Origin: Maritimibacter alkaliphilus HTCC2654
GTDB lineage: Bacteria; Pseudomonadota; Alphaproteobacteria; Rhodobacterales; Rhodobacteraceae
Length of the DNA: 64,000 nucleotides
Direction: 5' to 3'
NCBI RefSeq assembly: GCF_000152805.1
Contig: NZ_CH902578.1
Span: 3,459,906-3,523,905, forward strand
In this document: positions 36,823-45,802 of the stretch, in pieces
Position numbering within the stretch: position 1 is the stretch's first letter
Layout: every line of letters begins with the position of its first letter
Position numbers and translations under genes: made by a program
Notes under the pieces: model-generated
What the model was told of the DNA's origin: nothing
Databases searched by the model: none
Seen by the model: only the letters and a program-made list of their open reading frames with translations

Positions 36823-37218
36823 TCAGTTGAGCAGGTTCGACACGATGCCGATCGCCTCGACCACCGTCTGCGTGTCGCGGATGATGCTGTAGATCTGGTC
36901 GCCCTGACGAACGTAGATCTGGTTCGAGGGAAGCGCGGGCAGGCCGTAGGTGGTGGGCTGTTCGATGATCGTATAGTTGCGGATCACCGTCACGTTTTCC
37001 TCGCGGATGATCGTGACGTCATCGTCGTCATGGCGCTCGCGCTCATAGACGACATCGCCGCCGTTGCGGCAGCTTTCGATCTTCTTGCAGTGACCCGGCG
37101 GGATCTTCCCGACGCCCCAGCCGGTGCCATTGTTGTGGTTGTTCGGTTTCGCCGCGAGCGGTGCGGCCATCGCGACGGCGCAGACGGCGGCGAGAGCGGA
37201 TTTGGTGAGTGTGGACAT
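36823..37218 (-). CDS. secreted small protein with GLPxL...YV...D.IY motif
   Basis: 131 residues with a signal peptide (STLTKSALAAVCAVAMAAP, ALA-AK). The middle is rich in Asp/Arg, and the C-terminal module is YGLPALPSNQIYVRQGDQIY followed by a hydrophobic helix. The same module occurs in the 98-residue protein encoded at 37775-38071. The ATG at 37218 has AGGAGGACA upstream. Function unknown; probably periplasmic. Confidence 0.6.
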   Translation of the reverse strand: MSTLTKSALAAVCAVAMAAPLAAKPNNHNNGTGWGVGKIPPGHCKKIESCRNGGDVVYERERHDDDDVTIIREENVTVIRNYTIIEQPTTYGLPALPSNQIYVRQGDQIYSIIRDTQTVVEAIGIVSNLLN

Positions 37219-37332
37219 GCTGTCCTCCTTTTCCTTTTCGTCTGTTTAACGCAAGGTGGGGCCGAAGGGTTCAGCGGGTGTCCGCGTATGGCGAGGGACC
37301 GCCGATGAACCGGGACGGACGGGAGAAGCGAC

Positions 37333-37728
37333 ATGAAACCAATGCTTTGGCTGGTCCCCGTGGCGATGTTCGTCGCGGGGTGCGAGATGGATGGGACGGC
37401 GGATGGAGCGAAATCCGGCGCCCAGCTTTACGGCGAATACTGCGCGGCCTGTCACGGCCCGTCGGGCACCGGGGGGTTGGACGTGGGCGGCAAGACGACG
37501 CCCGACCTGACCATGCTCGCCAAGAACAACGGCGGCACCTTCCCGATGACCTACGTGATGTCGACCATCGACGGCTATGCCCGCGACGACACGCACGGGC
37601 CGATGCCGCGCTTCGGTGACCTGATCGACAGCCCGGTGGTCAACTGGGTCGATGAAGAGGGTACGCCGACACCCACGCCGCAGGCGCTTATCCGACTGGC
37701 GGAATACGTCGAAGGTCTGCAAGACTGA
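37333..37728 (+). CDS. lipoprotein c-type cytochrome
   Basis: 131 residues with lipobox VAGC (Cys17), so it is membrane-anchored in the periplasm. A single heme site CAACH is at 37-41 and the axial Met is probably Met91 in HGPMPRFGD. It is the size of a class I monoheme cytochrome with family similarity to electron-donor cytochromes. It lies alone on the plus strand between two related secreted-protein genes on the minus strand. Confidence 0.85.
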   Translation: MKPMLWLVPVAMFVAGCEMDGTADGAKSGAQLYGEYCAACHGPSGTGGLDVGGKTTPDLTMLAKNNGGTFPMTYVMSTIDGYARDDTHGPMPRFGDLIDSPVVNWVDEEGTPTPTPQALIRLAEYVEGLQD

Positions 37729-37774
37729 GCCGATCTCCGGCGCGCGCTCTGCGGTCTGAATTGTCGCTGTCTCG

Positions 37775-38071
37775 TCACTGGGTGACGATGGCCCCCTTGG
37801 GCGTCAGGACCGAGGCATTGGCCCGCGCCATGCGGTAGATGTGATCGTCGAACTGCACATACATCTCATGCGCCGAAAGCGGCGGCAGACCATGCGCGGC
37901 GGGGTTCGCGATGATGCGGTAATCCTGCTGCGCGACACCCAGCGCCACCTCGGTCGGCTCAGTGGGCCGGTCGGTCGTGTCCTGCGCGGTGGCGGGGATG
38001 CCCACGAGAAGCCCGAGGCCCGAAAGGCCGAGGCTGAGGGCAATGGCGGAGACGGCGATGGTATTGGTCAT
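37775..38071 (-). CDS. secreted small protein with GLPxL...YV...D.IY motif (second copy)
   Basis: 98 residues with a signal peptide (SAIALSLGLSGLGLLVG ... ATAQD). It has HGLPPLSAHEMYVQFDDHIY, aligning with YGLPALPSNQIYVRQGDQIY of the protein encoded 0.6 kb away. Function unknown. It ends in the gap after the cytochrome gene. Confidence 0.6.
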   Translation of the reverse strand: MTNTIAVSAIALSLGLSGLGLLVGIPATAQDTTDRPTEPTEVALGVAQQDYRIIANPAAHGLPPLSAHEMYVQFDDHIYRMARANASVLTPKGAIVTQ

Positions 38072-38398
38072 GGCTCTTGTCCTGTTGGCAGCGTTTGAGT
38101 GCTAACGTTCCGGGGACGGTGAGCGGTTCCATGCCGAGGGAAAAGAGTGGGCGTGCGAGGCACCGGTTGGCCTTGGACCACGACCCATAACGAGGGCAAT
38201 TACATTTAAGTTTTCGGCGTTGATCGATCTTCGTCTATTTGGAGAATGCTTAGGCAGGCATTTTCACGGCGGTTTGTTCTGGCTGAAGCATTCTGAATTC
38301 ATACGAAAACTAATGAATCAACACGAATGCCTTATTTCTGGGAACTCAATGCTGAATGCATTTCTCGCTCAAACTACCTGTTCAACACTCGTTTCTGT
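38072..38398. other. AT-rich gap without a recognised gene
   Basis: About 330 bp, clearly less GC-rich than its surroundings and continuous in composition with the next gene. A rightward 97-residue open frame from 38220 overlaps that gene and has no ribosome site or family features, so it was not called. I see no repeat or terminator. Confidence 0.5.
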
Positions 38399-39004
38399 CT
38401 ACCAGCTACATGTCTCGCGTAATTCTACGACAGCTGTGTCAAAGCCTCGAGTGTCAAACTTGGCTGTAACAGGTGATTCGTTATATGGTGTCGCCCTGAT
38501 GATTAGTCGTTGACTGCCCAAGAGTTCCTTTAAAAACGGTATAGACCTACCACCATTCCAAAGGCCCAACGCTTTATTGTCCGTGCTTGCGACAAATGAT
38601 CTCGACTGCATTGGCTTTTCATCGACTCTATATTCAATTTTTCCGTATGTCTGAATATCTGCCAGGTGTAGGTCATTGAGAATGAAATAAGCGGAGGTGG
38701 TGTTCTCTTGGCATCGCACTAGCAACGTTGCTGGACCGGGTGCCCCAAAACGCCCTTGTACATTGTCATCACTTTCTATGCGCAAAAAGACTGATTTTTC
38801 GTCCGTTAACGGCGATTGGTCGGTGCGCAAGTTCCATTTTCCATGGCCTTCGAGAGGTCCGGTTTCGTTTGCGTTTACTCCGAAGGCTTTGTCGAAGCAC
38901 TGTAGCCTTGCATCGCTATCACTTATGACTACGCACTCCTCTTGAGCCGATGCAGAACTGCATACCATCGACACCAAAGCGACAACCGCAACGATCATCC
39001 TCAT
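38399..39004 (-). CDS. VasI/TagO-like (type VI secretion-associated) protein, AT-rich
   Basis: 201 residues from the ATG at 39004 with GAGAGG upstream; signal peptide ending ASAQE. Conserved features: DARLQCFDKAF after the signal, a GKWNLRTDQSPLTDEKSV strand, LLVRCQENTTSAYF, and IEYRVDEKPMQSRSF. This pattern matches the VasI/TagO family that accompanies some type VI secretion systems, but none is in view. Base composition and codon use differ sharply from parE next door, suggesting transfer. Confidence 0.6.
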   Translation of the reverse strand: MRMIVAVVALVSMVCSSASAQEECVVISDSDARLQCFDKAFGVNANETGPLEGHGKWNLRTDQSPLTDEKSVFLRIESDDNVQGRFGAPGPATLLVRCQENTTSAYFILNDLHLADIQTYGKIEYRVDEKPMQSRSFVASTDNKALGLWNGGRSIPFLKELLGSQRLIIRATPYNESPVTAKFDTRGFDTAVVELRETCSW

Positions 39005-39017
39005 GCCATTTCCTCTC

Positions 39018-40970
39018 TCAAACATCCAACTCCTCAACAAACCGAGCGTTCTCCTGAATATACTGGAACCGTAGCTCCGGCTTCTTGCCCATCAGGCGTT
39101 CTACCAGGTCGCCGGTCTCGCCGGGTTCGTCCTCGTCGATGGTCACGCGGATGAGTTTCCGGGTGTTCGGGTCCATCGTCGTCTCTTTCAGATCCTTCGC
39201 GTCCATCTCGCCCAGACCCTTGAACCGCTGGACGTCGATCTTGCCCTTGCCGCCCAGACCCTTGGCCATCCACGCATCCTTCTCGGCGTCGTCGGCCACG
39301 TAAAGCCGCTTGGCGCCCTGCGTGAGCCGGTAAAGCGGCGGGCAGGCGAGATACAGGTGGCCGTGGTCGATCAGCGGGCGCATCTGGCTGAAGAAAAACG
39401 TCATCAAAAGCGCCGCGATATGCGCGCCGTCTACGTCGGCGTCGGTCATGATGATGACCTTGTCATAGCGCAGGTCGTCGACGCGGAATTTGATGCCCAT
39501 CCCGACGCCGAGCGCCTGACACAGGTCGTTGATCTCCTGGTTCTGGCCCAGCTTGCTCGACGCCGCGCCGAGCACGTTCAGGATTTTGCCCCGAAGCGGC
39601 AAGAGCGCCTGTGTCTTGCGGTCCCGGCCCATCTTGGCCGAGCCGCCCGCGCTGTCGCCCTCGACAAGGAAAATCTCGGTGCCTTCGCGGTTGGTGGCCG
39701 AACAATCGACCAGCTTGCCGGGCAGGCGCAGTTTCTTGGTGGCCGATTTGCGCTGCGTCTCTTTTTCCTGCCGCCGCCGCAGGCGTTCCTCGGCCCGAAG
39801 CACGAGAAAGTCGAGGATCGCGCCCGCCGATTTCGTGTCGGCGGCGAGCCAGTTGTCGAAGTGGTCACGCACCGCGCCCTCGACCATCTTGGCGGCAGCC
39901 TCGGTGGACAGCCGGTCCTTGGTCTGACCGACGAAGGCCGGGTCGGCGATGAAGGTCGAAACCAGCGCGCAGCCGCCCGTGAGCAGGTCGTCGCGGTTGA
40001 TCTGGGCGGCCTTCTTGTTGCCGACCAGTTCGCCGTAGGCCTTGATCCCCTTGAGGATCGCGGCCCAGAACCCCGCGACGTGGGTGCCGCCCTCGGGCGT
40101 CGGCACGGTGTTACAGTAGGACTGGATGAAGCCGTCGCGCGCGGGCGTCCAGTTGATCGCCCATTCGACATAGCCCGGTTCGCCGAACTTCTCGCGGAAT
40201 TCGACCTTGCCCGCGAACCCGGTGTCGGAATAGGTCGAGGCGGTTCCCAACACCTCTTTCAGATAGTCCTTGAGACCGCCGGGGAAGTGGAACGTCGCCT
40301 CGGTCGGCGTCTCGCCGTCGTCGATGGCCGATTTCCAGCGAATCTCGACGCCGGAATAGAGATAGGCTTTGGAGCGGGCGAGGGTGAAGAGCCGCTTGGG
40401 CTTGAAACGATGCGAGCCGAAGATCTGGTCGTCGGCATGGAACGTGACCGAGGTGCCGCGCCGGTTGGGCGCCGCGCCGACCTTTTCCACGGGGCCAAGG
40501 GGCAGCCCGCGCGAAAAGCGTTGCTCGAACAGTTCCTTGTTCTTGGCGACCTGCACCACGAGGCTGTCCGACAGCGCGTTCACCACCGACGAGCCGACGC
40601 CATGCAGACCGCCGGAGGTCTGATAGGCCTTGCCGGAGAACTTGCCACCCGCGTGAAGCGTGCACAGGATCACCTCGAGCGCCGATTTGCCGGGGAACTT
40701 GGGGTGCGGGTCGATCGGGATGCCGCGCCCGTTGTCGGTGACGGTGACGGAATAGTCCCCATGGAGCTCCACCTCGATCCGGGTGGCGTGGCCCGCCACG
40801 GCCTCGTCCATCGAGTTGTCGAGGATTTCCGCGACCATGTGGTGCAGCGCCCGTTCGTCCGTGCCGCCGATGTACATGCCGGGGCGCTGGCGGACGGGTT
40901 CGAGCCCTTCGAGCACCTCGATGGATGAGGCGTCGTAGTCGTCGGACGGATTGGTGAGGAGATCGCTCAT
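39018..40970 (-). CDS. parE: DNA topoisomerase IV subunit B
   Basis: 650-residue ATPase subunit of topoisomerase IV, which decatenates sister chromosomes. GHKL motifs are visible: EILDNSMDEA, DNGRGIP and GGLHGVGSSVVNALS. The TOPRIM part has EGDSAGGSAKMGRDR and DADVDGAHIAAL. Start MSDLLTNPSDDYD at the ATG at 40970. It is shorter than GyrB and lacks its insertion. An open antisense frame of over 500 codons is a shadow. Confidence 0.95.
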   Translation of the reverse strand: MSDLLTNPSDDYDASSIEVLEGLEPVRQRPGMYIGGTDERALHHMVAEILDNSMDEAVAGHATRIEVELHGDYSVTVTDNGRGIPIDPHPKFPGKSALEVILCTLHAGGKFSGKAYQTSGGLHGVGSSVVNALSDSLVVQVAKNKELFEQRFSRGLPLGPVEKVGAAPNRRGTSVTFHADDQIFGSHRFKPKRLFTLARSKAYLYSGVEIRWKSAIDDGETPTEATFHFPGGLKDYLKEVLGTASTYSDTGFAGKVEFREKFGEPGYVEWAINWTPARDGFIQSYCNTVPTPEGGTHVAGFWAAILKGIKAYGELVGNKKAAQINRDDLLTGGCALVSTFIADPAFVGQTKDRLSTEAAAKMVEGAVRDHFDNWLAADTKSAGAILDFLVLRAEERLRRRQEKETQRKSATKKLRLPGKLVDCSATNREGTEIFLVEGDSAGGSAKMGRDRKTQALLPLRGKILNVLGAASSKLGQNQEINDLCQALGVGMGIKFRVDDLRYDKVIIMTDADVDGAHIAALLMTFFFSQMRPLIDHGHLYLACPPLYRLTQGAKRLYVADDAEKDAWMAKGLGGKGKIDVQRFKGLGEMDAKDLKETTMDPNTRKLIRVTIDEDEPGETGDLVERLMGKKPELRFQYIQENARFVEELDV

Positions 40971-41505
40971 GTGCCGCTGCTCTTTTTGTCGGTTTGTTGC
41001 CGGGCATTATGGCAGGGGTGCGGGCCGGAAAAAAGCGGGAAGCGTGATTCGGGTTTGGGCGCTGGATGGTCCGGTTTTCCGTAGTAAGGTTAGCCATACC
41101 TGAACACTCCATTTCGGCAGGCGTGGATTGTCGCCGGTTCGCGGATAACGGCGATGCAAATAAGGATAATTTGGGGCAAACTTGCGCGTTTTCGTTGACC
41201 GGAGGGGGGCGAAAATGGCACAACACAGGTGTCGCGACGGCTGGCTTGGGGGCTGGCTCGGACCGAAGCGAACGCAGCCTGGTCAGGGGTGCGTGCACAT
41301 GGTCAGCGGCGTTTCCGCGTCAAACGATCCGATCCAGCGTCCCCAGGACGCAAGCCGGCCTTTGGTCAGGACCCGGCACCGGAAAAGGTCGTGCGGAATG
41401 ACAAGTCTGGTGATTTGGGCAATTTGGCGGTCAGGGGTGTCCGCCGGGGGAGCCCAAGGGGGGAAAGACCGGGGTAGGGGTACCCCGGTCTTTCTTTTTG
41501 TAAAA
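40971..41505. other. parE-truA gap holding an orphan terminator and possible small RNA
   Basis: 535 bp with no convincing protein gene. Three overlapping rightward frames exist; the ATG at 41215 even has GGAGG before it, but the product (MAQHRCRDGWLGGWLG...) is low complexity and runs past the terminator into truA antisense. A strong plus-strand terminator closes the region, which favours a non-coding transcript. Confidence 0.4.
41464..41500 (+). terminator. very strong intrinsic terminator with no upstream gene on its strand
   Basis: AAAGACCGGGGTA-GGGG-TACCCCGGTCTTT is a perfect 13-bp stem followed by CTTTTTG on the plus strand. It also lies just past the truA stop in minus orientation, but there the stem is followed by Cs, not Ts. 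Confidence 0.8.
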
Positions 41506-42279
41506 TCAGGTATTTGAGAAGGGGTCGACCGGGTATCCGACCCGCGCGAGGTACAGCCCGTCCGGCGGGCAGACCGGGCCGCAGGCGGCGCGGTCGCGTG
41601 CCTCGAGCGCGGCGGTCACGTCATCTGGCGACCACGATCCGGCACCGACCCGTTCCAGCGTGCCGACGAAGCTGCGCACCTGATTGTGCAGGAAGCTGCG
41701 GGCGCGGACGTGGAAGCGGTATTCGGTCCCGCCCGGGTAGGGCAGGGTTTCGACCCGCAATTCGTCCAATGTCTTCACCGGGCTGTCGGCCTGACACATG
41801 GTCGAGCGAAACGTGGTAAAATCATGGCGGCCGATCAGGCGGTCGGCCCCCGCCTGCATCGCGTCCGCGTCAAGCGCCTGCACGACGCGCCACGCGTTGC
41901 CCCGGTCGTGAACCAAAGGTGCACGGCGCGAAATCAGGCGGAACAGATACTGCCGTTCGATGGCCGAAAACCGGGCGTGAAACCCGTCATCCACGAGCGC
42001 GCAAGCGACGATGGCGACGCGGTCGGGTTTCAGGTGGTAATTCAGCGCCTCGGTCAGGCGAAACGGTGTCCAGTCTTTTTGCAGGTCGCAGGTCGCGACC
42101 TGTCCCAGCGCATGAACCCCGGCATCGGTGCGGCCTGCGGCGGCGATGGAGGGCACGTCGGCCTCCAGCTTGCCAAGCGCGGCCTCGACCGCGCCTTGGA
42201 CGGACGGCTGATCCTTTTGCCGCTGCCAGCCGGAAAAGGGCCGCCCGTCGTATTCGATCTTGAGCGCGTAGCGCGGCAT
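41506..42279 (-). CDS. truA: tRNA pseudouridine(38-40) synthase
   Basis: 257 residues. The catalytic Asp52 is in [14 protein letters not shown]. It modifies U38-U40 of the tRNA anticodon arm. Its ATG overlaps the purK stop by one base (ATGA), so it is the third gene of a purE-purK-truA operon. Confidence 0.95.
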   Translation of the reverse strand: MPRYALKIEYDGRPFSGWQRQKDQPSVQGAVEAALGKLEADVPSIAAAGRTDAGVHALGQVATCDLQKDWTPFRLTEALNYHLKPDRVAIVACALVDDGFHARFSAIERQYLFRLISRRAPLVHDRGNAWRVVQALDADAMQAGADRLIGRHDFTTFRSTMCQADSPVKTLDELRVETLPYPGGTEYRFHVRARSFLHNQVRSFVGTLERVGAGSWSPDDVTAALEARDRAACGPVCPPDGLYLARVGYPVDPFSNT

Positions 42280-43355
42280 CAGCCTGCGGGACCGGTGACC
42301 CGGTTCACGTGGCCCATCTTGCGGCCCGCCTTGACCTCGGATTTGCCGTAGAGGTGGATCGCATTGGCGCTGTCTTGGGCAAGGTCCGGCACTTTGGACA
42401 CGTCGTCGCCGATCAGGTTCGTCATGACAACGTTCGTATGATGCGTCCCATCGCCCAGCGGCCAGCCCGCCACCGCGCGGATGTGCTGCTCGAACTGGTC
42501 GATGGCGCAGCCGTTCTGGGTCCAGTGCCCCGAGTTGTGGACGCGCGGGGCGATCTCGTTCACGACGAGGCCCTGCTTGGTCACGAAGAGTTCGACCCCC
42601 ATGACACCCACGTAATCGAGTTTTTCAAGGATGCGGGCGGCCATGCCCTGTGCCTCGTGCATCGCCTGCACGGACAGGCGCGAGGGCACGGTGGTCGTGT
42701 CGAGGATACCGTCCTTGTGCACGTTCTCACCCGGCGTGAAGCTGGCGAAATCGCCGTTCAGCCCGCGCGCGCCGATCACCGAGACCTCGTAGTCGAATTT
42801 CACGAAACCTTCGAGGATCGCGGGTGCGCCGTTCATGTCGGCGAAGGCCTGTGCGATGTCTTCCGGCCCCTTGAGCCGCGCCTGCCCCTTGCCGTCATAG
42901 CCGAAGCGACGTGTTTTGAGGATCGCGGGCGTGCCGATCTCGGCCACCGCTTCGGTCAGGTCGATCTCGTCATCGACGGCCGCATAGGGCGCGACAGCGA
43001 GGCCGAGGTCCGCAAGGAAAGCCTTTTCCGTAAGACGGTCCTGCGACACGCGCAGCGCGGTACGCCCCGGACGGACCGGCGTGATCGCTTCGACGATGTC
43101 GAGCGCCGAGGTCGGAATGTTCTCGAACTCGTAGGTGATGACGTCGGCGGCTTGCGCGAACGCTTTCAGCGCGGCTTCGTCGTCATAGTCGGCTTTGTGG
43201 TGGTAATTGGCCACATGACTGGCCGGACAATCGCCACCCGGTTCGAAAATGACGGTCTTGAAGCCAAGGCGCGACGCGGCGACGGATAGCATACGGCCAA
43301 GCTGGCCACCACCGAGAATACCGATGGTCGCGCCGGGGGCGAGGGGATCACTCAT
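42279..43355 (-). CDS. purK: 5-(carboxyamino)imidazole ribonucleotide synthase
   Basis: 358-residue ATP-grasp enzyme of purine synthesis: [12 protein letters not shown] at the N-terminus, an ATP-grasp core ([16 protein letters not shown]) and [14 protein letters not shown] near the metal site. It produces N5-CAIR, used by PurE encoded upstream with an 8-bp overlap. Confidence 0.96.
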   Translation of the reverse strand: MSDPLAPGATIGILGGGQLGRMLSVAASRLGFKTVIFEPGGDCPASHVANYHHKADYDDEAALKAFAQAADVITYEFENIPTSALDIVEAITPVRPGRTALRVSQDRLTEKAFLADLGLAVAPYAAVDDEIDLTEAVAEIGTPAILKTRRFGYDGKGQARLKGPEDIAQAFADMNGAPAILEGFVKFDYEVSVIGARGLNGDFASFTPGENVHKDGILDTTTVPSRLSVQAMHEAQGMAARILEKLDYVGVMGVELFVTKQGLVVNEIAPRVHNSGHWTQNGCAIDQFEQHIRAVAGWPLGDGTHHTNVVMTNLIGDDVSKVPDLAQDSANAIHLYGKSEVKAGRKMGHVNRVTGPAG

Positions 43356-43836
43356 CTTGCGGCTCGTCGGGGATGGAAGCGGACAGGGCCGCGCGCCATG
43401 CGTCGAGGCGCTGGCCGAGCGCGGCGTCGGAAGTGGCGAGGATTCCGGCGGCCATCAGACCCGCATTGGCGGCTCCCGCCGCGCCGATGGCCATGGTCGC
43501 GACCGGGAAGCCCTTGGGCATCTGCACGATGGAATATAGGCTGTCGACACCGGACAACGCCTTGGTCTGGACCGGAACGCCGATCACCGGAACGCGGGTC
43601 TTCGATGCCATCATGCCGGGCAGGTGGGCCGCACCGCCTGCGCCCGCGATGATGACGGACAGGCCCCGTTCGACGGCGGACTTTCCATAGTCCCAAAGGC
43701 GGTCGGGGGTGCGGTGCGCCGAGACGATCTTTTTCTCATAGGCGATGCCCAGTTCGTCCAGAATGTCGGCGGCGAGTTTCATGGTGGGCCAGTCCGACTG
43801 GCTGCCCATGATGATTCCCACTTTCACGTCGGTCAT
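43348..43836 (-). CDS. purE: 5-(carboxyamino)imidazole ribonucleotide mutase
   Basis: 162 residues of class I Pur[18 protein letters not shown] and [10 protein letters not shown] are the substrate-binding loops. It converts N5-CAIR to CAIR in purine synthesis. First gene of the purE-purK-truA string; the ATG at 43836 follows a GGGAGAG element. Confidence 0.96.
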   Translation of the reverse strand: MTDVKVGIIMGSQSDWPTMKLAADILDELGIAYEKKIVSAHRTPDRLWDYGKSAVERGLSVIIAGAGGAAHLPGMMASKTRVPVIGVPVQTKALSGVDSLYSIVQMPKGFPVATMAIGAAGAANAGLMAAGILATSDAALGQRLDAWRAALSASIPDEPQDE

Positions 43837-43879
43837 ACGGCTCTCCCTCAGGAATGGCCGTTATAGACCCTTCAGGGCC

Positions 43880-44119
43880 TCATGCAATGATGTCGGGGAG
43901 AAGGACGTCTTCAATCCGGGCGATCTTGTCCTTCAGCAGCAGTTTCTGCTTCTTGAGACGCCGGATGGTGAGCACGTCGGCCCGTCCCTCGGCCTCCAGT
44001 GCCGTGATCGCCTCGTCCAGATCGCGATGTTCGCGGCGCATGACCTCAAGCTCGACACGAAGCACGTCCTCATGCTTCATCTCGTAGGAATTGCTCATGG
44101 GTTTCGAGTCGTCCTTCAT
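43880..44119 (-). CDS. DUF465 (YdcH-like) small helical protein
   Basis: Up to 79 residues; an ATG at 44098 (MSNSYEMKHED) is an equally plausible start, giving 72. It is a helical hairpin with the DUF465 pattern LRREH-type (VMRREHRDLDEAI) and RRLKKQKLLLKDKI. Function unknown. It is transcribed leftward just upstream of purE and may be part of that operon. Confidence 0.8.
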   Translation of the reverse strand: MKDDSKPMSNSYEMKHEDVLRVELEVMRREHRDLDEAITALEAEGRADVLTIRRLKKQKLLLKDKIARIEDVLLPDIIA

Positions 44120-44287
44120 CGCGCGACCAATTTAACCCCTCGGTGGGTTTTCTCAAAGCTTTTCGCGCGGGTTCGCCTTTGGGCGCCAAGGTCTTGCGCC
44201 GATATGCCCCGCCACCCATATTGAAGGCGTGGGTTGCCGCTTCGGGGCCCACGACCTGCACATCGCTTTCAAGGCAAAGGACGTGTG

Positions 44288-44701
44288 ATGACGAAGATGA
44301 CGCTGGGGGCCCACCCGTATTTTCTGGGCTTTGATCAGCTCGAACGCATGATCGAACAGGCCGCCAAGAGCGGCACGGAAGGCTACCCTCCTTTCAACAT
44401 CGAACAGGTGAGCGAATTCGCTTACCGCATCACACTCGCCGTGGCGGGGTTCTCGGAGGACGATCTGGCGATCACCATCGAGGACCGCAAGCTGGTCGTG
44501 CGGGGGCGTCAGCCGAAACCGGACGACAGCCGTGTGTTCCTGCACCGGGGCATTGCCGGGCGGCAGTTCATGAAAAGTTTCGTGCTGGCCGATGGTGTGG
44601 ATGTGGTCGGTGCGCGGACCGAGAACGGGCTGCTGCATGTCGATCTCGAGCGGTCGGAGCCCGATCCGGTGGTGCAGACCATCCAGATCACGAAAGGCTG
44701 A
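44288..44701 (+). CDS. Hsp20/alpha-crystallin small heat-shock protein
   Basis: 137 residues; the alpha-crystallin domain runs from YPPFNIEQ to about 125, with FAYRITLAVAGF, KLVVRGRQ and ENGLLHVDLER (the GxL motif as GLL). ATP-independent chaperone holding unfolded proteins. The ATG at 44288 follows AAAGGACG. It is followed by the DUF1150 gene, a pairing usual in alphaproteobacteria. Confidence 0.92.
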   Translation: MTKMTLGAHPYFLGFDQLERMIEQAAKSGTEGYPPFNIEQVSEFAYRITLAVAGFSEDDLAITIEDRKLVVRGRQPKPDDSRVFLHRGIAGRQFMKSFVLADGVDVVGARTENGLLHVDLERSEPDPVVQTIQITKG

Positions 44702-44763
44702 GGGATCATTTCCCTGCCGCGACGCGTTGGGGATGAAACGCCCCCACAGGAAAGGAGTGCGTC

Positions 44764-44991
44764 ATGGATACGAAATTCGAGCAACTGAGCGAGACGCCCG
44801 AGACCATCGTCTACGTGCGGGAGGTGCTGGTGGCAGACCTGCCGTCCGATATTCAGGACCAGGTAGAAGGGGCCGAGAAGCTCTACGCCGTGCACTCGTC
44901 GGAGGGCGAACGCCTTGCCTTGGTGGGGGACCGCAATCTGGCTTTCACGCTGGCGCGGCAAAACGACCTCTCGCCGGTGGCGGTGCACTGA
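44764..44991 (+). CDS. DUF1150 family protein
   Basis: 75 residues with VYVREVLVADLP and LYAVHSSEGERLALVGDR, the DUF1150 pattern. Unknown function; nearly always adjacent to hsp20, as here 62 bp downstream with an AAAGGAG site. Confidence 0.88.
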   Translation: MDTKFEQLSETPETIVYVREVLVADLPSDIQDQVEGAEKLYAVHSSEGERLALVGDRNLAFTLARQNDLSPVAVH

Positions 44992-45054
44992 ACCTAGCGC
45001 AGGGGCCCATCTGGGCCTCTGCCTCTGGCCGAGGGCTTCGGCCGTTTCCCAACA

Positions 45055-45678
45055 TTACAGGTCGGGCCAAGTCCCTGCGAGCCGCGCCGCCGCGCGGTTT
45101 GCGTCGTCACGGTCCGGGCGGGATTGAAGCGCACCGGGATCGGCGAGGGGCATCATCTTGCGCCGCGCGGCCGGGACGGCTGTGATGGCCGGAAGATGCG
45201 CCGATATCCACACATCATCCGCAACCCAAGCGTCCGGCGGTGGATCCGGGATGGCGCGCGCCAGCATCGACGGGATCAGCGCGCCCGCGAATCCTTGCAG
45301 GACCGTTCCACGATAGCCGATGCGCCGGGCATCCCAGGTCGAGGCGGCGAGAGCGCCGGGGGCGGTGGCGCGGGTGGCGAGGAACGTCGCGGCCCAGTCG
45401 GGCGCATAAAGCCAGTCGTCGTCGCAGATCAGGATATCCCCGTCGAACTGCTTCGCTGCGGGAAGCAGCTTGCCGATCGGGCCCATGTCCGTCTCGGTCT
45501 CGATCAGCGTGACGCCGAAGGGGATGGCGGGCAGGGGTGCAGGGTCGAACCGCGCCCAGTGTCGGGGGATTGTCAGGAAAACCGTGGCCGGTGCCGCCGT
45601 CTGGCCGACCAGCGCGGCGAGCACGCGGAGGAGCGTGGCAAAGCGCGGCGGAATGGTCGTCAGCGAGATCGCGTACAT
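45055..45678 (-). CDS. glycosyltransferase family A-like protein
   Basis: 207 residues from the ATG at 45678 (MYAISLTTIPPRF); a longer frame exists upstream. It has a GT-A-type nucleotide-sugar pattern: VGQTAAPATVFLTIP, GPIGKLLPAAK and the DxD-like ILICDDDW. Such short proteins may act on surface polysaccharides, but substrate and activity are unknown. It stands alone. Confidence 0.65.
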   Translation of the reverse strand: MYAISLTTIPPRFATLLRVLAALVGQTAAPATVFLTIPRHWARFDPAPLPAIPFGVTLIETETDMGPIGKLLPAAKQFDGDILICDDDWLYAPDWAATFLATRATAPGALAASTWDARRIGYRGTVLQGFAGALIPSMLARAIPDPPPDAWVADDVWISAHLPAITAVPAARRKMMPLADPGALQSRPDRDDANRAAARLAGTWPDL

Positions 45679-45736
45679 GGGGCGAACAGACCCGAAATCA
45701 CGCGCCGCCGCAACGCGCCGGGACACCCACGCGAAT

Positions 45737-45758
45737 AATATTCCATTTCATGAATATT
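45737..45758. promoter_or_regulatory. BigR/SqrR-like operator upstream of the rhodanese gene
   Basis: AATATTC-N8-GAATATT, a 7-bp perfect inverted repeat with 8-bp spacer, containing the ATTC-N8-GAAT core known for the sulfide-responsive ArsR-family repressors SqrR/BigR. It lies 44 bp before the rhodanese ATG. The regulator gene is not in the window. Confidence 0.55.
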
Positions 45759-45802
45759 GCGTGCTAGCGTGGCGCCGAACGGTCTTGGAACGGGAGGGTA
45801 TC

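Noticed and set aside
38220-38513. 97-codon gene in the AT-rich gap
   Set aside because: No ribosome site and overlaps the VasI-like gene on the other strand.
39357-40928. 523-codon rightward frame opposite parE
   Set aside because: Shadow of parE.
41066-41517. Overlapping small protein genes in the parE-truA gap
   Set aside because: Three competing frames, no domain, and the best ribosome site leads to a product running through a strong terminator.
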